Source: an uncultured Helicobacteraceae bacterium | GTDB taxonomy: Bacteria > Campylobacterota > Campylobacteria > Campylobacterales > Helicobacteraceae | Length of the DNA: 64,000 nt | Direction: 5' to 3' | Assembly: GCA_947176375.1 (NCBI GenBank) | Contig: CAMWQM010000004.1 | Coordinates: forward strand, 1-64,000 | Part shown: piece by piece, positions 20,396 through 29,957 of the stretch | How positions within the stretch are numbered: position 1 is the first letter of the stretch | Layout: every line of letters begins with the position of its first letter | Notes under the pieces: generated by a model | The model's database searches: none | What the model was told of the DNA's origin: nothing | Seen by the model: the letters and a program-made list of their open reading frames with translations, nothing else | Program-made: the position numbers and the translations under genes

Positions 20396-21382
20396 TTATT
20401 GCAATCCAACCAACTCTTTTACTCTATCATAAGTTGCCTTTGCAATCGGTTTAACTTGCTCTGCACCATCTTTTAGAATATTTAGCACATAATCTTTATT
20501 ATTTTGAAGCCTTAAATATTCATCTCTAATAGGAGTTATAAAATTAATCACAACCTCACATAAAGCTTTTTTAAAATCTCCATAGCCCTTATTTTCAAAC
20601 TCCACTTCAATATCACTTCTACTTTTTTTACTTAAAAGTTCATATATACTTAAAAGATTGTAGATTCCTACCCTATTCTCATCAAAAATAATATTTGAAC
20701 TAGAATCTGTCGTGGCTCTTTTAATTTTTCTTTCTATTTCATCATTGCTATCTAGCAAAAATATTGCGTGATTTGGGGATTTTACACTCTTGCTCATTTT
20801 AATTTGTGGATTATCTAGTCCCATTATTCTAGCACTCTCTTTGATTATCAAAGGCTCTGGAATCTTAAAAGCCTTGCCATAATCTCTATTAAATTTTATT
20901 GCGACATTTCTAGCTAATTCTATATGCTGCTTTTGGTCAGCTCCAACAGGCACTAAATCAGCTTGATAAAGCAAAATATCGGCAGCCATAAGGGCAGGAT
21001 AATTAAAAAGTCCAACATTTATGTTTTTAGAATTTTTTTGAGATTTATCTTTAAACTGCGTCATTCTACTCATATCACCCATTTGGATATTACAATCAAG
21101 AATCCAAGCAAGTGCTGGATGCTCATCAATATCACTTTGAACAAATAGAGAGCTTTTCTCAATATCTATTCCACAAGCAAGGAGAGTGCAAGCCAGATTT
21201 AACGTATTCTGCCTTAATTCATTAGGATTCTGCTTAATTGTGATTGCATGAGAATTCACAATACAAAAAATATTTTCATATAAATCTTGCATCTCAACCC
21301 AATTCTTAATAGCACCCAAATAATTACCTAGATGAATATTGCCTGTAGGCTGAATCCCAGAAAAAACTATCTTTTTACTCAT
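20396..21382 (-). CDS. trpS: tryptophanyl-tRNA synthetase
   Basis: Class I aminoacyl-tRNA synthetase charging tRNA-Trp. The HIGH-type motif is [11 protein letters not shown] at 14-24 and the KMSKS motif is intact in [15 protein letters not shown]. The 328 residues are the usual short bacterial form. It lies downstream of bioC on the same strand with a 59-base gap. Confidence 0.96.
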   Translation of the reverse strand: MSKKIVFSGIQPTGNIHLGNYLGAIKNWVEMQDLYENIFCIVNSHAITIKQNPNELRQNTLNLACTLLACGIDIEKSSLFVQSDIDEHPALAWILDCNIQMGDMSRMTQFKDKSQKNSKNINVGLFNYPALMAADILLYQADLVPVGADQKQHIELARNVAIKFNRDYGKAFKIPEPLIIKESARIMGLDNPQIKMSKSVKSPNHAIFLLDSNDEIERKIKRATTDSSSNIIFDENRVGIYNLLSIYELLSKKSRSDIEVEFENKGYGDFKKALCEVVINFITPIRDEYLRLQNNKDYVLNILKDGAEQVKPIAKATYDRVKELVGLQ

Positions 21383-21441
21383 AACTTAAATTTCCTTTTA
21401 TTATTTATTTTTGCTTACTTTTTTGCTTTCCAATATATTTA

Positions 21442-22161
21442 TTATTTTATTTTTCCTGTGAAAAACAACACTTCATATCTAGCCTCTAGAAATGGAATCT
21501 CAAATTTTAGCCTTTTTTTATCACAAAAAGATAGATTCCCACCACCAAATAAACCACAATTTTTTAAATGTGCTAAATACTCTTCTCTGCTAGAAAAATT
21601 CTCTCTAAACTCCTTAATCTCTACCTCACCGATAAAATATTTATTTAGTAGTTTTATTAAATTATCACTTGATTGAAGTGGAGAGGTCGTCCCTAAAAAA
21701 TTATGCAAAGAAGCAAGACTTTTATTTGTAAAAATACTAAAAGCAATTTTACTAAACTTCTTTGAAGGGTTAATTTTACTAAATATAGATTCTAAATCTA
21801 GTGCCCAATGAAGCGATGAAGAGGATATTAACAAATCAAATTTTTTACCAAATTTATAATCATTAAAATCTTCGCAATAAAGCTCTATTTTTTTAATATT
21901 TGCTAATTTTTTTGGATGAATTGAGAGCAAAGAAGCCGAATTATCAATACCAACAAAAAGCTCAATGTTAAAAACTAAATCTTGTAATTTTTGAGAAACA
22001 TTTAGTGCTACATTCCCACTACCTGCACCCAAATCAAGAATAGAATTTATATGTTTATTTAATGATAAATCAATTAAGATTTTAGCAATCTCATCTTGAA
22101 TATTTGCGTATTTATGGTAATTTAGTGCAACTTTATTAAAAGAATGCTTATAGATACTCAT
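21442..22161 (-). CDS. bioC: malonyl-ACP O-methyltransferase-like (BioC)
   Basis: SAM-dependent methyltransferase of 239 residues resembling BioC, which methylates malonyl-ACP to start biotin synthesis. The N-terminus SFNKVALNYHKYANIQDEIA is BioC-like, the SAM loop is LDLGAGSGNV near residue 42, and the SSSSLHWALDLESIF segment matches the post-motif II region of the family. No other bio gene is present here, so a different small-molecule methyltransferase remains possible. Its start overlaps the rpiB stop by four bases. Confidence 0.7.
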   Translation of the reverse strand: MSIYKHSFNKVALNYHKYANIQDEIAKILIDLSLNKHINSILDLGAGSGNVALNVSQKLQDLVFNIELFVGIDNSASLLSIHPKKLANIKKIELYCEDFNDYKFGKKFDLLISSSSLHWALDLESIFSKINPSKKFSKIAFSIFTNKSLASLHNFLGTTSPLQSSDNLIKLLNKYFIGEVEIKEFRENFSSREEYLAHLKNCGLFGGGNLSFCDKKRLKFEIPFLEARYEVLFFTGKIK

Positions 22162-22595
22162 AGTAAATTTATTTTATTAAGTCGAAGTTGATGCCTTCCA
22201 CCCTCAAATTCTGTATCCAAAAAAATACTAACAATATCTTTAGCAAGTCCAATCCCAATAACTCGCTCTCCAAGGCAAAGCACATTTGCATTATTATGCG
22301 CTCTTGCATATTTTGCCATATATTCATTAGCGCAAAGAGCTGCTCGAATCCCATCAATCTTATTTGCACAAATTGACATTCCAATACCACTTCCACAAAT
22401 TAAGATTCCAAGTGTATTTTCATTACTATTAACTTCCTTGCAAACAAGCTTTGCATAATCCGGATAATCCATTTTAGTATTATCTTTTGGGATAATATCA
22501 ATTACCTTGCTTACTTTTTTATGCTCTTTTAAAAGTGTTAAAATTTCTTTTGCCAAAACTACTCCAGCATGGTCACTTCCTAAAATACAAATCAA
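22158..22595 (-). CDS. rpiB: ribose-5-phosphate isomerase B
   Basis: Interconverts ribose-5-phosphate and ribulose-5-phosphate in the pentose phosphate pathway. The RpiB/LacAB fold is shown by GSDHAGV at 6-12 and the catalytic cysteine in LICGSGIGMSICANK (Cys67). At 145 residues it is full length. It lies ten bases after the M50 protease gene, in the H. pylori gene order. Confidence 0.93.
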   Translation of the reverse strand: MICILGSDHAGVVLAKEILTLLKEHKKVSKVIDIIPKDNTKMDYPDYAKLVCKEVNSNENTLGILICGSGIGMSICANKIDGIRAALCANEYMAKYARAHNNANVLCLGERVIGIGLAKDIVSIFLDTEFEGGRHQLRLNKINLL

Positions 22596-22604
22596 ACTAA
22601 ACTC

Positions 22605-23261
22605 CTATAATAAAATCCTAACTAAAAATTGTATTGGAATAAAAATTATCTGTGATAATGATGGAATTAATAGGATTCCAAATAAAATGAAAATTCCAAA
22701 TCGTTCTATTTTATTAAAAAATAGTGGTATCTTATCACTATTAAATTTTAATGATAAATATCCGAGTGCTTGCGAACCATCAAGTGGTGGAATTGGCAGA
22801 AGATTAAAAACTGCTAAAACTATATTATAAATCACAAGATATAACAAAAATGAAAATAAGATGGCACTTGCTAAATTACTCTCATCTACTCCTCCAAAAA
22901 CTAGCTTAATGATAATACTAGCGATAATTGCAATAGTTAAATTGTATAAGATTCCAGCAAGTGAGACAAAAATTGCAGCATTATACCCACCATTTTCAAT
23001 GACTTTTCTAATATCTACAGGCACAGGTTTCGCCCAGCCAAATAAAAATGGAGCTTTTAATAAAAATAATGCAAGTGGAATGATAATAGAGCCTAGCAAA
23101 TCAATGTGTTTTATTGGATTTAGGCTTAATCTGCCTTCAATTTTTGCACTTTCATCGCCATATAAAAGAGCAATCAATCCATGCATTATCTCATGCCCAA
23201 TGATTGCTACAAGGAGTGCTGATATTTGAATAATTAATTTAAAAATATCAATTTCGCCCAT
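22605..23261 (-). CDS. site-2 protease family zinc metalloprotease (M50)
   Basis: Integral-membrane metalloprotease of 218 residues in the S2P/M50B group that cuts within membrane segments. The zinc site is GHEIMHG (His23, Glu24, His27). The second conserved motif, NLLPIPPLDGSQAL, holds the Asp ligand near the third of five or six membrane helices. There is no PDZ domain, so it is the minimal form. It is one base from lepB. Its substrate is unknown. Confidence 0.87.
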   Translation of the reverse strand: MGEIDIFKLIIQISALLVAIIGHEIMHGLIALLYGDESAKIEGRLSLNPIKHIDLLGSIIIPLALFLLKAPFLFGWAKPVPVDIRKVIENGGYNAAIFVSLAGILYNLTIAIIASIIIKLVFGGVDESNLASAILFSFLLYLVIYNIVLAVFNLLPIPPLDGSQALGYLSLKFNSDKIPLFFNKIERFGIFILFGILLIPSLSQIIFIPIQFLVRILL

Positions 23262-23262
23262 T

Positions 23263-24141
23263 TTACATTTCTAAAACTTTAGAAGATTCTATCTCACTAG
23301 ATTTAAGAGCATTCTTCTCTGCTAATTCCTCAATTCCTTCGATTCCCTTAAACATTCTCTCCCAACGAATCTTATAGACATTTCTGCTACCAAATTGTGC
23401 CTCATCACTATTTGCAAGATTAAGACTTAAATATATAAACCAAGGGGTGCCAATAATATCGCGATATGGCACAACTCCCCAGAATCTAGAATCTTCGCTC
23501 CCATCTCTATTATCCCCAACCATAAAGAAACTATCATCCTCCACCTTGTGATAGAAAATTATATTTCCATCATCATCTTTTAACCTACTCATCGCATTAT
23601 TTACTATAAGTAGTTTATCATAAGCTATGGGATTATTTTTATTATAATGGATTCCCTTATATTGCTTAATAAGAGGATTATACACAAATCTTTTACCAAA
23701 AAAAGTTTTAATCTCATAATCACTAAAATGAGAATCTATATAACTATCACCCTCATTTGGTCTTAAATACAAACCATCTTTAGCCATAATAATCTCATCT
23801 CCACCAACCCCAAAAGTCCTTTTAACAAAATATGTTTTTTCTAAATGTGGTGGAATGAATATTACAATTTCACCTCGTTTTGGACGCTTTCCTTCTAATA
23901 AATGCCCATTATTATTAAAATCTGGCAAGATAGGCACTTCAATCCATGGAATTCTAGGAATGGGGATTCCATAAGAAAATTTTTTAACAAATAGTAAATC
24001 TCCCTCATACAAAGTATTTACCATTGAGCGAGAGGGAATTACAAAAGCTTGAGCGATGAAAAACACTACAAATAGCACAATTATAATAGTGCCTACCCAA
24101 GTAGTTGAGAATCTATATAGATTTATTAATTTTTTTTTCAT
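23263..24141 (-). CDS. lepB: signal peptidase I
   Basis: Membrane serine protease that removes signal peptides from Sec-exported proteins. An N-terminal membrane helix spans 17-35. The nucleophile is Ser39 in IPSRSMVNTL and the general base is Lys107 in TYFVKRTFGVGGD. The later GDNRDGSEDSRFWG box is intact. At 292 residues it is normal for the genus. The first codons are ATG AAA AAA AAA, part of a nine-A run. Confidence 0.95.
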   Translation of the reverse strand: MKKKLINLYRFSTTWVGTIIIVLFVVFFIAQAFVIPSRSMVNTLYEGDLLFVKKFSYGIPIPRIPWIEVPILPDFNNNGHLLEGKRPKRGEIVIFIPPHLEKTYFVKRTFGVGGDEIIMAKDGLYLRPNEGDSYIDSHFSDYEIKTFFGKRFVYNPLIKQYKGIHYNKNNPIAYDKLLIVNNAMSRLKDDDGNIIFYHKVEDDSFFMVGDNRDGSEDSRFWGVVPYRDIIGTPWFIYLSLNLANSDEAQFGSRNVYKIRWERMFKGIEGIEELAEKNALKSSEIESSKVLEM

Positions 24142-24158
24142 TTTAGCTTGCCTTGAAA

Positions 24159-25037
24159 TTAGTTTTTAGAAATTGTATTTTGAATTTTAGCAGATTTGAT
24201 AGTATTTTGCAGTAATGCACTAATTGTCATAGGTCCCACACCACCTGGAACAGGTGTAATATAAGAAGCTTTTTTAGAAACATTTTCAAAATCTACATCT
24301 CCTACAATTTTGCCATTCTCTAGCTTATTTATACCAATATCAATAATAATTGCATTTTCTTTTATCATATCAGCACTCAAAAGATTAGCTTTACCTACAC
24401 CCACACATACAATATCTGCCTTTAGTGTGTGTAATTTCAAATCTTTGGTTAAAATATGACAAATGCTAATAGTTGCCCCTGCATTTAGCATTAATAGTAA
24501 AAGTGGCTTACCAACTATATTACTAGCTCCAATAATTGCGACTTCTTTTCCCTCTAGTGAAATATTATAATGCTTCAATAGATTTATAATTCCAAGTGGT
24601 GTAGCAGGAACAAAACTATCAATATTAGCACATAATTTACCACTATTGCAAGGATTAAAACCATCTACATCTTTACTAGCATCAACAGATTCTAAAATCT
24701 TACCTGCTTCTATATGCCTTGGGAGTGGGAGTTGAACTAAGATTCCATTTATATTTTTATCTTTATTTAATTTATCTATTTCCTCTAAAAGTTTTTTTTG
24801 TGTGATAGTTTCATCAAAATGTAAGAGTTTAGATTCTATTCCCACACGCTTACAAGCCCTTGCTTTCATATTAACATAGCTTGTGCTAGCTGGATTATCT
24901 CCAACTAAAATCACACACAAACAAACCTTAATACCTTGATTATGCAGATTCTGCACTTCTAGTGCTAAATCTTTTTCTATATTTTGGCTTAATGATTTGC
25001 CATCTAAAATTTTTGCTTCACTCTGATTGCTACTCAT
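24159..25037 (-). CDS. folD: bifunctional methylene-THF dehydrogenase / cyclohydrolase
   Basis: Interconverts 5,10-methylene-THF and 10-formyl-THF. The 292 residues contain the active-site Lys in [14 protein letters not shown], the [12 protein letters not shown] motif, DVDGFNP, and the C-terminal [15 protein letters not shown]. Together with PurU it sets formyl-THF levels. It lies between serA and lepB, all on the minus strand. Confidence 0.96.
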   Translation of the reverse strand: MSSNQSEAKILDGKSLSQNIEKDLALEVQNLHNQGIKVCLCVILVGDNPASTSYVNMKARACKRVGIESKLLHFDETITQKKLLEEIDKLNKDKNINGILVQLPLPRHIEAGKILESVDASKDVDGFNPCNSGKLCANIDSFVPATPLGIINLLKHYNISLEGKEVAIIGASNIVGKPLLLLMLNAGATISICHILTKDLKLHTLKADIVCVGVGKANLLSADMIKENAIIIDIGINKLENGKIVGDVDFENVSKKASYITPVPGGVGPMTISALLQNTIKSAKIQNTISKN

Positions 25038-25044
25038 TATTTTC

Positions 25045-26634
25045 CTAAATAATTACATAAGACACGCTAATACACGCTTCTATTTTCTTTAATTCTTGTA
25101 AGATATTATCACTAATATTATTATCTACTATAATCATTGCTAAAGCCTCGCTCTTATCATTTCTCCCAAGCCTAAAGTCTGCAATATTAATATTATGTTT
25201 CTCCATAATCTTACCAATATTGCCAATAACTCCTGGAACATCTGTATTTTTAAATAAAATCATTTTCCCAAGTGGCTCTATATCCATAGAAAAACCATTA
25301 ATATCAACAATTCTCAATTTATCTTCATCAAATATACATCCACTAACTGAAATATTATCCTCTGCACTAACTGCTTGAATGGTTATTAGATTCTTATAAA
25401 TGCTTGAAGCACTCTCTTTTGTATCGATATTAATATTTATTCCTCGTTCTTTTGCGACAAATAAAGCATTTACATAATTTATACTATCACCAAGTGAATG
25501 ATTTAGAGCTCCGACTACTGCAAATGTAGATAAAGATTCCACATAAGGAGCTATTTTCCCACTACAAGTGATATTTAAAGTGCGAGTAGCACCTTTTACA
25601 ATCTGTGATATAAAAAATCCAAGCTTTTGAGAAAGCTCTAAATATGGCTTTAAATAATGTGGTAATTCACTCTCTCTAATAGGAATATTTAATGCATTTG
25701 GATAGCTACTGCCACGAGCTGCTTCAACTGCGATAGTAGCTGCTTGAATAGCTATTTTCTCTTGAGATTCTAAAGTATTTGCACCAATATGTGGCGTTAC
25801 ATAAATATTAGATAAATCAAGTAATGGATTTGAAGTAGCAGGCTCTTTAGTAAATACATCTACTCCGAGCCACCTAATTTTGCCATTTTTTGCAGCCTCT
25901 AATATATCATCTTCATTATACAAGCCACCTCTAGCACAATTTATTAAAATCACTCCATCTTTCATTTTGGCTATTTCATTTTTTGTGATGATGTTTTTTG
26001 TTTCGTTATTTTTTGGCGTATGGATAGTGATAATATCACATTTCAAAATATCATCTATATTTTTTGTAGGTTTTATTCCTGCATCTATCATAATAGATTC
26101 TTTAATATACGGGTCATAGGCGATTATATCCATCTCAAAAGCTTTTGCTCTAGCAGCAACTCTTGAACCAATATTCCCAAAACCAATAATTCCTAAAGTC
26201 TTATCTTTCAACTCTGTGCCATACCAATCCTCTCGCTTCCAAACTCTATCATTTTTTAACTGGTGATTTGCTCCAGGGAAATTTCTAACTGCATTTATTA
26301 TATGAGCCATTGTAAGCTCAACTGCTGCAATAGTATTTGCAGTAGGCACATTCATTACAATAATACCCCTTTTACTGCAAGATTCAATATCTACATTATC
26401 CACACCTACACCTGCACGCACAAGAGCTTTTAACTTTCCAACAGAGTTTAAAAATGCTTCACTTACTTCGGTAGAGCTTCTAGTAATAGCGACATCTGCT
26501 TCGCTAAGCTTAGTTAAAAGTTCATCTTTTGGAAGATTTGAATAATCAAGCATAATAATATCATTTTGATTTCTCAAAAAATCAAGCCCTGCATTGTGTA
26601 TATGGTCGCACACTATAATTGTATATTTTTTCAT
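25045..26634 (-). CDS. serA: D-3-phosphoglycerate dehydrogenase
   Basis: First step of serine biosynthesis. The 529 residues make the long form: substrate and NAD domains (1-310, with [16 protein letters not shown] and the [12 protein letters not shown] segment), an intervening domain, and a C-terminal ACT domain (about 455-529, beginning [12 protein letters not shown]) for serine feedback. Catalytic His is in TPHIGANT. It is followed by folD and preceded by a small membrane protein and rpsA. Confidence 0.95.
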   Translation of the reverse strand: MKKYTIIVCDHIHNAGLDFLRNQNDIIMLDYSNLPKDELLTKLSEADVAITRSSTEVSEAFLNSVGKLKALVRAGVGVDNVDIESCSKRGIIVMNVPTANTIAAVELTMAHIINAVRNFPGANHQLKNDRVWKREDWYGTELKDKTLGIIGFGNIGSRVAARAKAFEMDIIAYDPYIKESIMIDAGIKPTKNIDDILKCDIITIHTPKNNETKNIITKNEIAKMKDGVILINCARGGLYNEDDILEAAKNGKIRWLGVDVFTKEPATSNPLLDLSNIYVTPHIGANTLESQEKIAIQAATIAVEAARGSSYPNALNIPIRESELPHYLKPYLELSQKLGFFISQIVKGATRTLNITCSGKIAPYVESLSTFAVVGALNHSLGDSINYVNALFVAKERGININIDTKESASSIYKNLITIQAVSAEDNISVSGCIFDEDKLRIVDINGFSMDIEPLGKMILFKNTDVPGVIGNIGKIMEKHNINIADFRLGRNDKSEALAMIIVDNNISDNILQELKKIEACISVSYVII

Positions 26635-26648
26635 TTATTATCCTTATT

Positions 26649-27134
26649 TTAATTAATACTATAAGCAATATTATATTTTTGTAATTCACCTACTAGCTTT
26701 TTTCTTAACCCCTCACTATCTAATGCAACCTCTAAAGTTATAAAATCAGAGGTTTTTTTGTAAGCGAATTTTATATTATTAGATTTTAAAATTTCATTTA
26801 AACAGAAAAATTTATATGAATCTAGATTTTTTATTTGCAAAATATTTGTTTTCTTTTGATTAGAGAAATCTAACTCTATAAAAAGTTCTGAGCTAGGATA
26901 GCTGTAGGTTGGAATATTAGTTGAGGTAAATAGATTAGCCCAGCTAGGAGATTTAATGGCTATATTCTCTACTTTTAACATATTACTAGTTTTAGATTCG
27001 CTAATATTTAGAGTGAAATAAGATTGAATATCTTTTATATTAATTTTATTTACATATACATTTATCCCAAATAAAACAACTAATAATATCAATATAAATA
27101 CAAAGAATAAAACTATATTTAATACTGAATTCAT
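26649..27134 (-). CDS. single-pass membrane protein between rpsA and serA
   Basis: Hypothetical protein of 161 residues with one N-terminal membrane helix (5-28) and a periplasmic domain of about 130 residues. It contains no cysteines in a motif and no known active site. The gene order rpsA-small protein-serA is also that of H. pylori (HP0399-HP0398-HP0397), so it is conserved but uncharacterised. Its start overlaps the rpsA stop by four bases. Confidence 0.7.
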   Translation of the reverse strand: MNSVLNIVLFFVFILILLVVLFGINVYVNKINIKDIQSYFTLNISESKTSNMLKVENIAIKSPSWANLFTSTNIPTYSYPSSELFIELDFSNQKKTNILQIKNLDSYKFFCLNEILKSNNIKFAYKKTSDFITLEVALDSEGLRKKLVGELQKYNIAYSIN

Positions 27135-28816
27135 TTAAGTCTATCTTTTAAAATATCCCCTAAAGTCATTTTTTCATCACTATTATAGTTTTTTATTTCA
27201 TCTTGTTCTTTTTTTCTTGCTAATTTTTTAACAGAGAGTCTAATCTTGCCATTTTGTAAATCAATATAAGCGACACTAGCCTCAATATTATCACCTAACT
27301 TTAACTCATCTTTTTTAAGCGGATATAAATCTTCATTCTTAATTAGTGCATCAATGCTATCATTTAACTTAACAAAGATTCCAAAATCCTTAATCTCTAC
27401 AATATCTCCCTTTATCACATCACCAATTTTATGCTCTTTATTAAAAATATGCACTGGAGATTCTAGTAGAGCTTTTGCACTTAATGATATTTCTTCATTT
27501 TCTTTATTAATTTTTGTTATTTTAACTTCAACTTCATCACCTAACTTTAAAACATCTTTACATTTTTTTTGTTTATCCCACGATAAATCCTCATTATGAA
27601 GCAGTCCATCAATATTACCAAATCTAATGAAAGCTCCAAAATCTGTTAGCGTTGCAACACTTCCTTTTAGCACATTACCAACCTTATACTTTTTACTAAA
27701 CTGCACAAATGGTTTATCTGTGAGTTTTTTAAGAGATACTCTAAGTCGTTTTTTACTAAGGTCAAGCTCAATAATTTCTACATCAATTTCTTCACCAATC
27801 TTTAAATAATCTTGTGGTTTTTTGATATTCTTTTCCCAAGCAATTTCTGTAATATGCAAGAATCCCTCAATATCATTTCCTGCATCAATAAAAGCACCAT
27901 AAGGCTGGATACTACTTACCACAGCTTTGATTGTATAACCTACTTGTAATTGCTCTGCTATATCTTCCCAAGGATCTTTACTTAAAGCTTTGATTGATAA
28001 AGAAAGTTTTTGTTTCTCCTCATCATATTTAATAACTTTTACTAACACACTATCGCCAACTTTATACAAACTCGAAGGATTTACGAAATTTTTATGTGTC
28101 ATTTCTGAAGAATGCACCAATCCCTCTATTCCATCTATACTAACAAAAATACCAAATTGGGTTATATTTACAACCTCACCTTTTAATGGCTCTGTGGCAT
28201 CTAAAATTTCTTTAATTTTTTCTTTTTTATTTTTATTTACTACATCAAAATATCTTTTTCTTGATACAATAATATTATTATCATTTATTTTGGTAATGCA
28301 AACTTTTATATTTTTTTGTTTAGAATCTGGTTTAATAGCAGATTCGCGCATAGGCAAAAAGCATTCTATATCTTTTTCTTTCCATTTTACACTAAAACCA
28401 TTTCTATTTTTATTTATAATCTCAACATCAATTATTTTATTAATTAAATCATTAGTTTCTGCTTTTAGCTCTTGTATAACTTCTCTAATTTTAATTTGTT
28501 TTTTAGCTTGTTTATGTGAGATTTTAGTTCTACCATTACTTTTACTAACAAGCAAATCTATCTCATCACCAATATTAAAAAGAAAGTTTCCATTATCATC
28601 TTTTATTTCATCAATACTTATTCTACTTTCAGTTTTATGCCCTATATCAATCATAACAACATTGTCATTAATTTTTATAATTACACCTTTTTGTATGGAT
28701 TCTACATTATCTTCACTCGTATCAGAGTTACTTTCTTGATTAAATAGTGAAGTAAATTTTTCGCAATCTTTTCTATCCTTACTGCTTAGCTCTATATCCT
28801 CTATACCTTTCGCCAT
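27131..28816 (-). CDS. rpsA: 30S ribosomal protein S1
   Basis: mRNA-binding ribosomal protein that assists translation initiation, especially on weakly SD-led mRNAs. The 561 residues contain six S1 OB-fold repeats, recognisable by segments such as NITQFGIFVSIDGIEGLVH, IQPYGAFIDAGNDIEGFLH and LTDFGAFIRFGNIDGLLH. The first two repeats are divergent, as in E. coli S1. It has its own promoter and a short leader with an inverted repeat. No ispH gene precedes it, unlike many relatives. Confidence 0.95.
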   Translation of the reverse strand: MAKGIEDIELSSKDRKDCEKFTSLFNQESNSDTSEDNVESIQKGVIIKINDNVVMIDIGHKTESRISIDEIKDDNGNFLFNIGDEIDLLVSKSNGRTKISHKQAKKQIKIREVIQELKAETNDLINKIIDVEIINKNRNGFSVKWKEKDIECFLPMRESAIKPDSKQKNIKVCITKINDNNIIVSRKRYFDVVNKNKKEKIKEILDATEPLKGEVVNITQFGIFVSIDGIEGLVHSSEMTHKNFVNPSSLYKVGDSVLVKVIKYDEEKQKLSLSIKALSKDPWEDIAEQLQVGYTIKAVVSSIQPYGAFIDAGNDIEGFLHITEIAWEKNIKKPQDYLKIGEEIDVEIIELDLSKKRLRVSLKKLTDKPFVQFSKKYKVGNVLKGSVATLTDFGAFIRFGNIDGLLHNEDLSWDKQKKCKDVLKLGDEVEVKITKINKENEEISLSAKALLESPVHIFNKEHKIGDVIKGDIVEIKDFGIFVKLNDSIDALIKNEDLYPLKKDELKLGDNIEASVAYIDLQNGKIRLSVKKLARKKEQDEIKNYNSDEKMTLGDILKDRLK

Positions 28817-28841
28817 TTAAGACCTCACTATTAAAATTTAT

Positions 28842-28875
28842 ACTTAACCTTGTAGTTAAGTTGGGCATTATTATA
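28842..28875 (-). promoter_or_regulatory. rpsA promoter -10 and leader inverted repeat
   Basis: On the minus strand TATAAT occupies 28870-28875. The leader then carries ACTTAAC and GTTAAGT (28842-28848 and 28855-28861) pairing over a six-base loop before the ribosome site GAGGT and the rpsA ATG. S1 autoregulation through its leader is known in E. coli; whether this hairpin serves that is inference. Confidence 0.4.
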
Positions 28876-29030
28876 CCAATATATCTTAATACTTAACTTA
28901 TTTTACAAAAAAATTGACTAGAATTAAACATATTTGGGATAAAAATGCAATGTTGGTTTGTGTAATAATTTACATAAATGAATATAAATTAATTAGATCT
29001 ATGTAATAAACCACAATAAATATGGAAAAT

Positions 29031-29059
29031 TAATAAAAATACTTTTAAAAAGTATTTTT
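29031..29059 (-). terminator. terminator-like hairpin downstream of rplT
   Basis: AAAATACTTTT (29036-29046) and AAAAGTATTTT (29048-29058) pair perfectly. On the minus strand the stem ends in a T-rich tail. It lies about 40 bases after the rplT stop. Confidence 0.55.
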
Positions 29060-29062
29060 GGG

Positions 29063-29088
29063 ATATTCTATAAAAACTTATAGAATAT
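29063..29088 (-). repeat. second 11-bp hairpin directly after rplT
   Basis: ATATTCTATAA (29063-29073) and its exact complement (29078-29088) pair over a four-base loop, immediately after the rplT stop and before the terminator-like hairpin. It may stabilise the mRNA 3' end. Confidence 0.5.
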
Positions 29089-29094
29089 AAATAA

Positions 29095-29448
29095 TTATTT
29101 TAGTTTTTCTTTTATTGTTTCTACTATTTTACTAAAGGAGTTTGGATTATTCATTGCCATATCAGCTAGAATCTTTCTATCTAATTCTATATTTGCTAAT
29201 TTTAAACCATAAATAAATTTTGAATAGCTAATATCATTTATTCTACAAGCAGCATTAATTCTAACTATCCACAATCGCCTAAAATCTCTTTTTTTCTGCT
29301 TTCTATCACGAAAAGCATAATACATACTTCGCTCTAGTTGTTCTTTTGCCTTTCTAAAGTGCTTTCTTCTGCCACTATAAAAACCTCTTGCTAATTTTAA
29401 TATCTTTTTATGTCTTCTTCTTCTAACTACACCTGTTTTTACTCTCAT
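29095..29448 (-). CDS. rplT: 50S ribosomal protein L20
   Basis: Early-assembling 23S rRNA-binding protein of 117 residues. The N-terminus [20 protein letters not shown] and the internal [21 protein letters not shown] segments are diagnostic. It follows rpmI by 133 bases. L20 represses its own operon in several bacteria; a structured spacer precedes it here. No infC is upstream. Confidence 0.97.
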   Translation of the reverse strand: MRVKTGVVRRRRHKKILKLARGFYSGRRKHFRKAKEQLERSMYYAFRDRKQKKRDFRRLWIVRINAACRINDISYSKFIYGLKLANIELDRKILADMAMNNPNSFSKIVETIKEKLK

Positions 29449-29486
29449 TTTTTATCCTTTACCTTTTTAATTTTATTTCTAGGTGG

Positions 29487-29523
29487 TGGCTTAAAGCCTC
29501 ACTTTCCCAAAGTTTGGGGGAAC
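29487..29523 (-). promoter_or_regulatory. structured spacer between rpmI and rplT
   Basis: Two adjacent inverted repeats: GGCTT-A-AAGCC (29488-29498), and TTCCCAAA pairing with TTTGGG..AA (29504-29522, with two unpaired G). This is the most GC-rich patch in the intercistronic gap and could be an RNA element for L20 autoregulation or mRNA processing. Confidence 0.35.
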
Positions 29524-29581
29524 TTATCTATCTAAATTTAGCATTTTGTTAAATAAAATACTAACTTACCCTCTAAAACAA

Positions 29582-29776
29582 CTACATTAAACAAAATAAT
29601 TGCTTAACCTGCTTCACATTACTAGAATGCACATAATGTGGTGCATTGAGATTTGCCTTTCTTTTTGGAGACTTTTTAGTCAAAATATGACTTTTAAAGG
29701 CAGAACCGCGCTTAATAAGATTCTTTTTTAATTTGAATCTCTTTGCAGCACCACGATTTGTTTTCATTTTAGGCAT
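29582..29776 (-). CDS. rpmI: 50S ribosomal protein L35
   Basis: Small basic ribosomal protein of 64 residues, with the typical [18 protein letters not shown] start and [15 protein letters not shown] core. It forms an operon with rplT. A GGAG ribosome site precedes the ATG. Confidence 0.97.
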   Translation of the reverse strand: MPKMKTNRGAAKRFKLKKNLIKRGSAFKSHILTKKSPKRKANLNAPHYVHSSNVKQVKQLFCLM

Positions 29777-29957
29777 ACAAACTCCTTTATTTTTAAAATA
29801 AAAATTTTGATTTTATCAAAATAAATTAAAAAATTTACTTAAATTCTATACTATTTAATAAGTATTTTTAGATTCTAGAATCTTTTAAAACTAATTTATT
29901 CAACTGCTATATAAAAATTTATAAATTTATTTAATATGTTCCACTTTTATTTTAATC

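Noticed and set aside
27990..28739. 249-codon open frame on the plus strand opposite rpsA
   Set aside because: Shadow of rpsA; hydrophobic Ser/Leu/Phe-rich reading typical of the complement of Lys/Glu codons.
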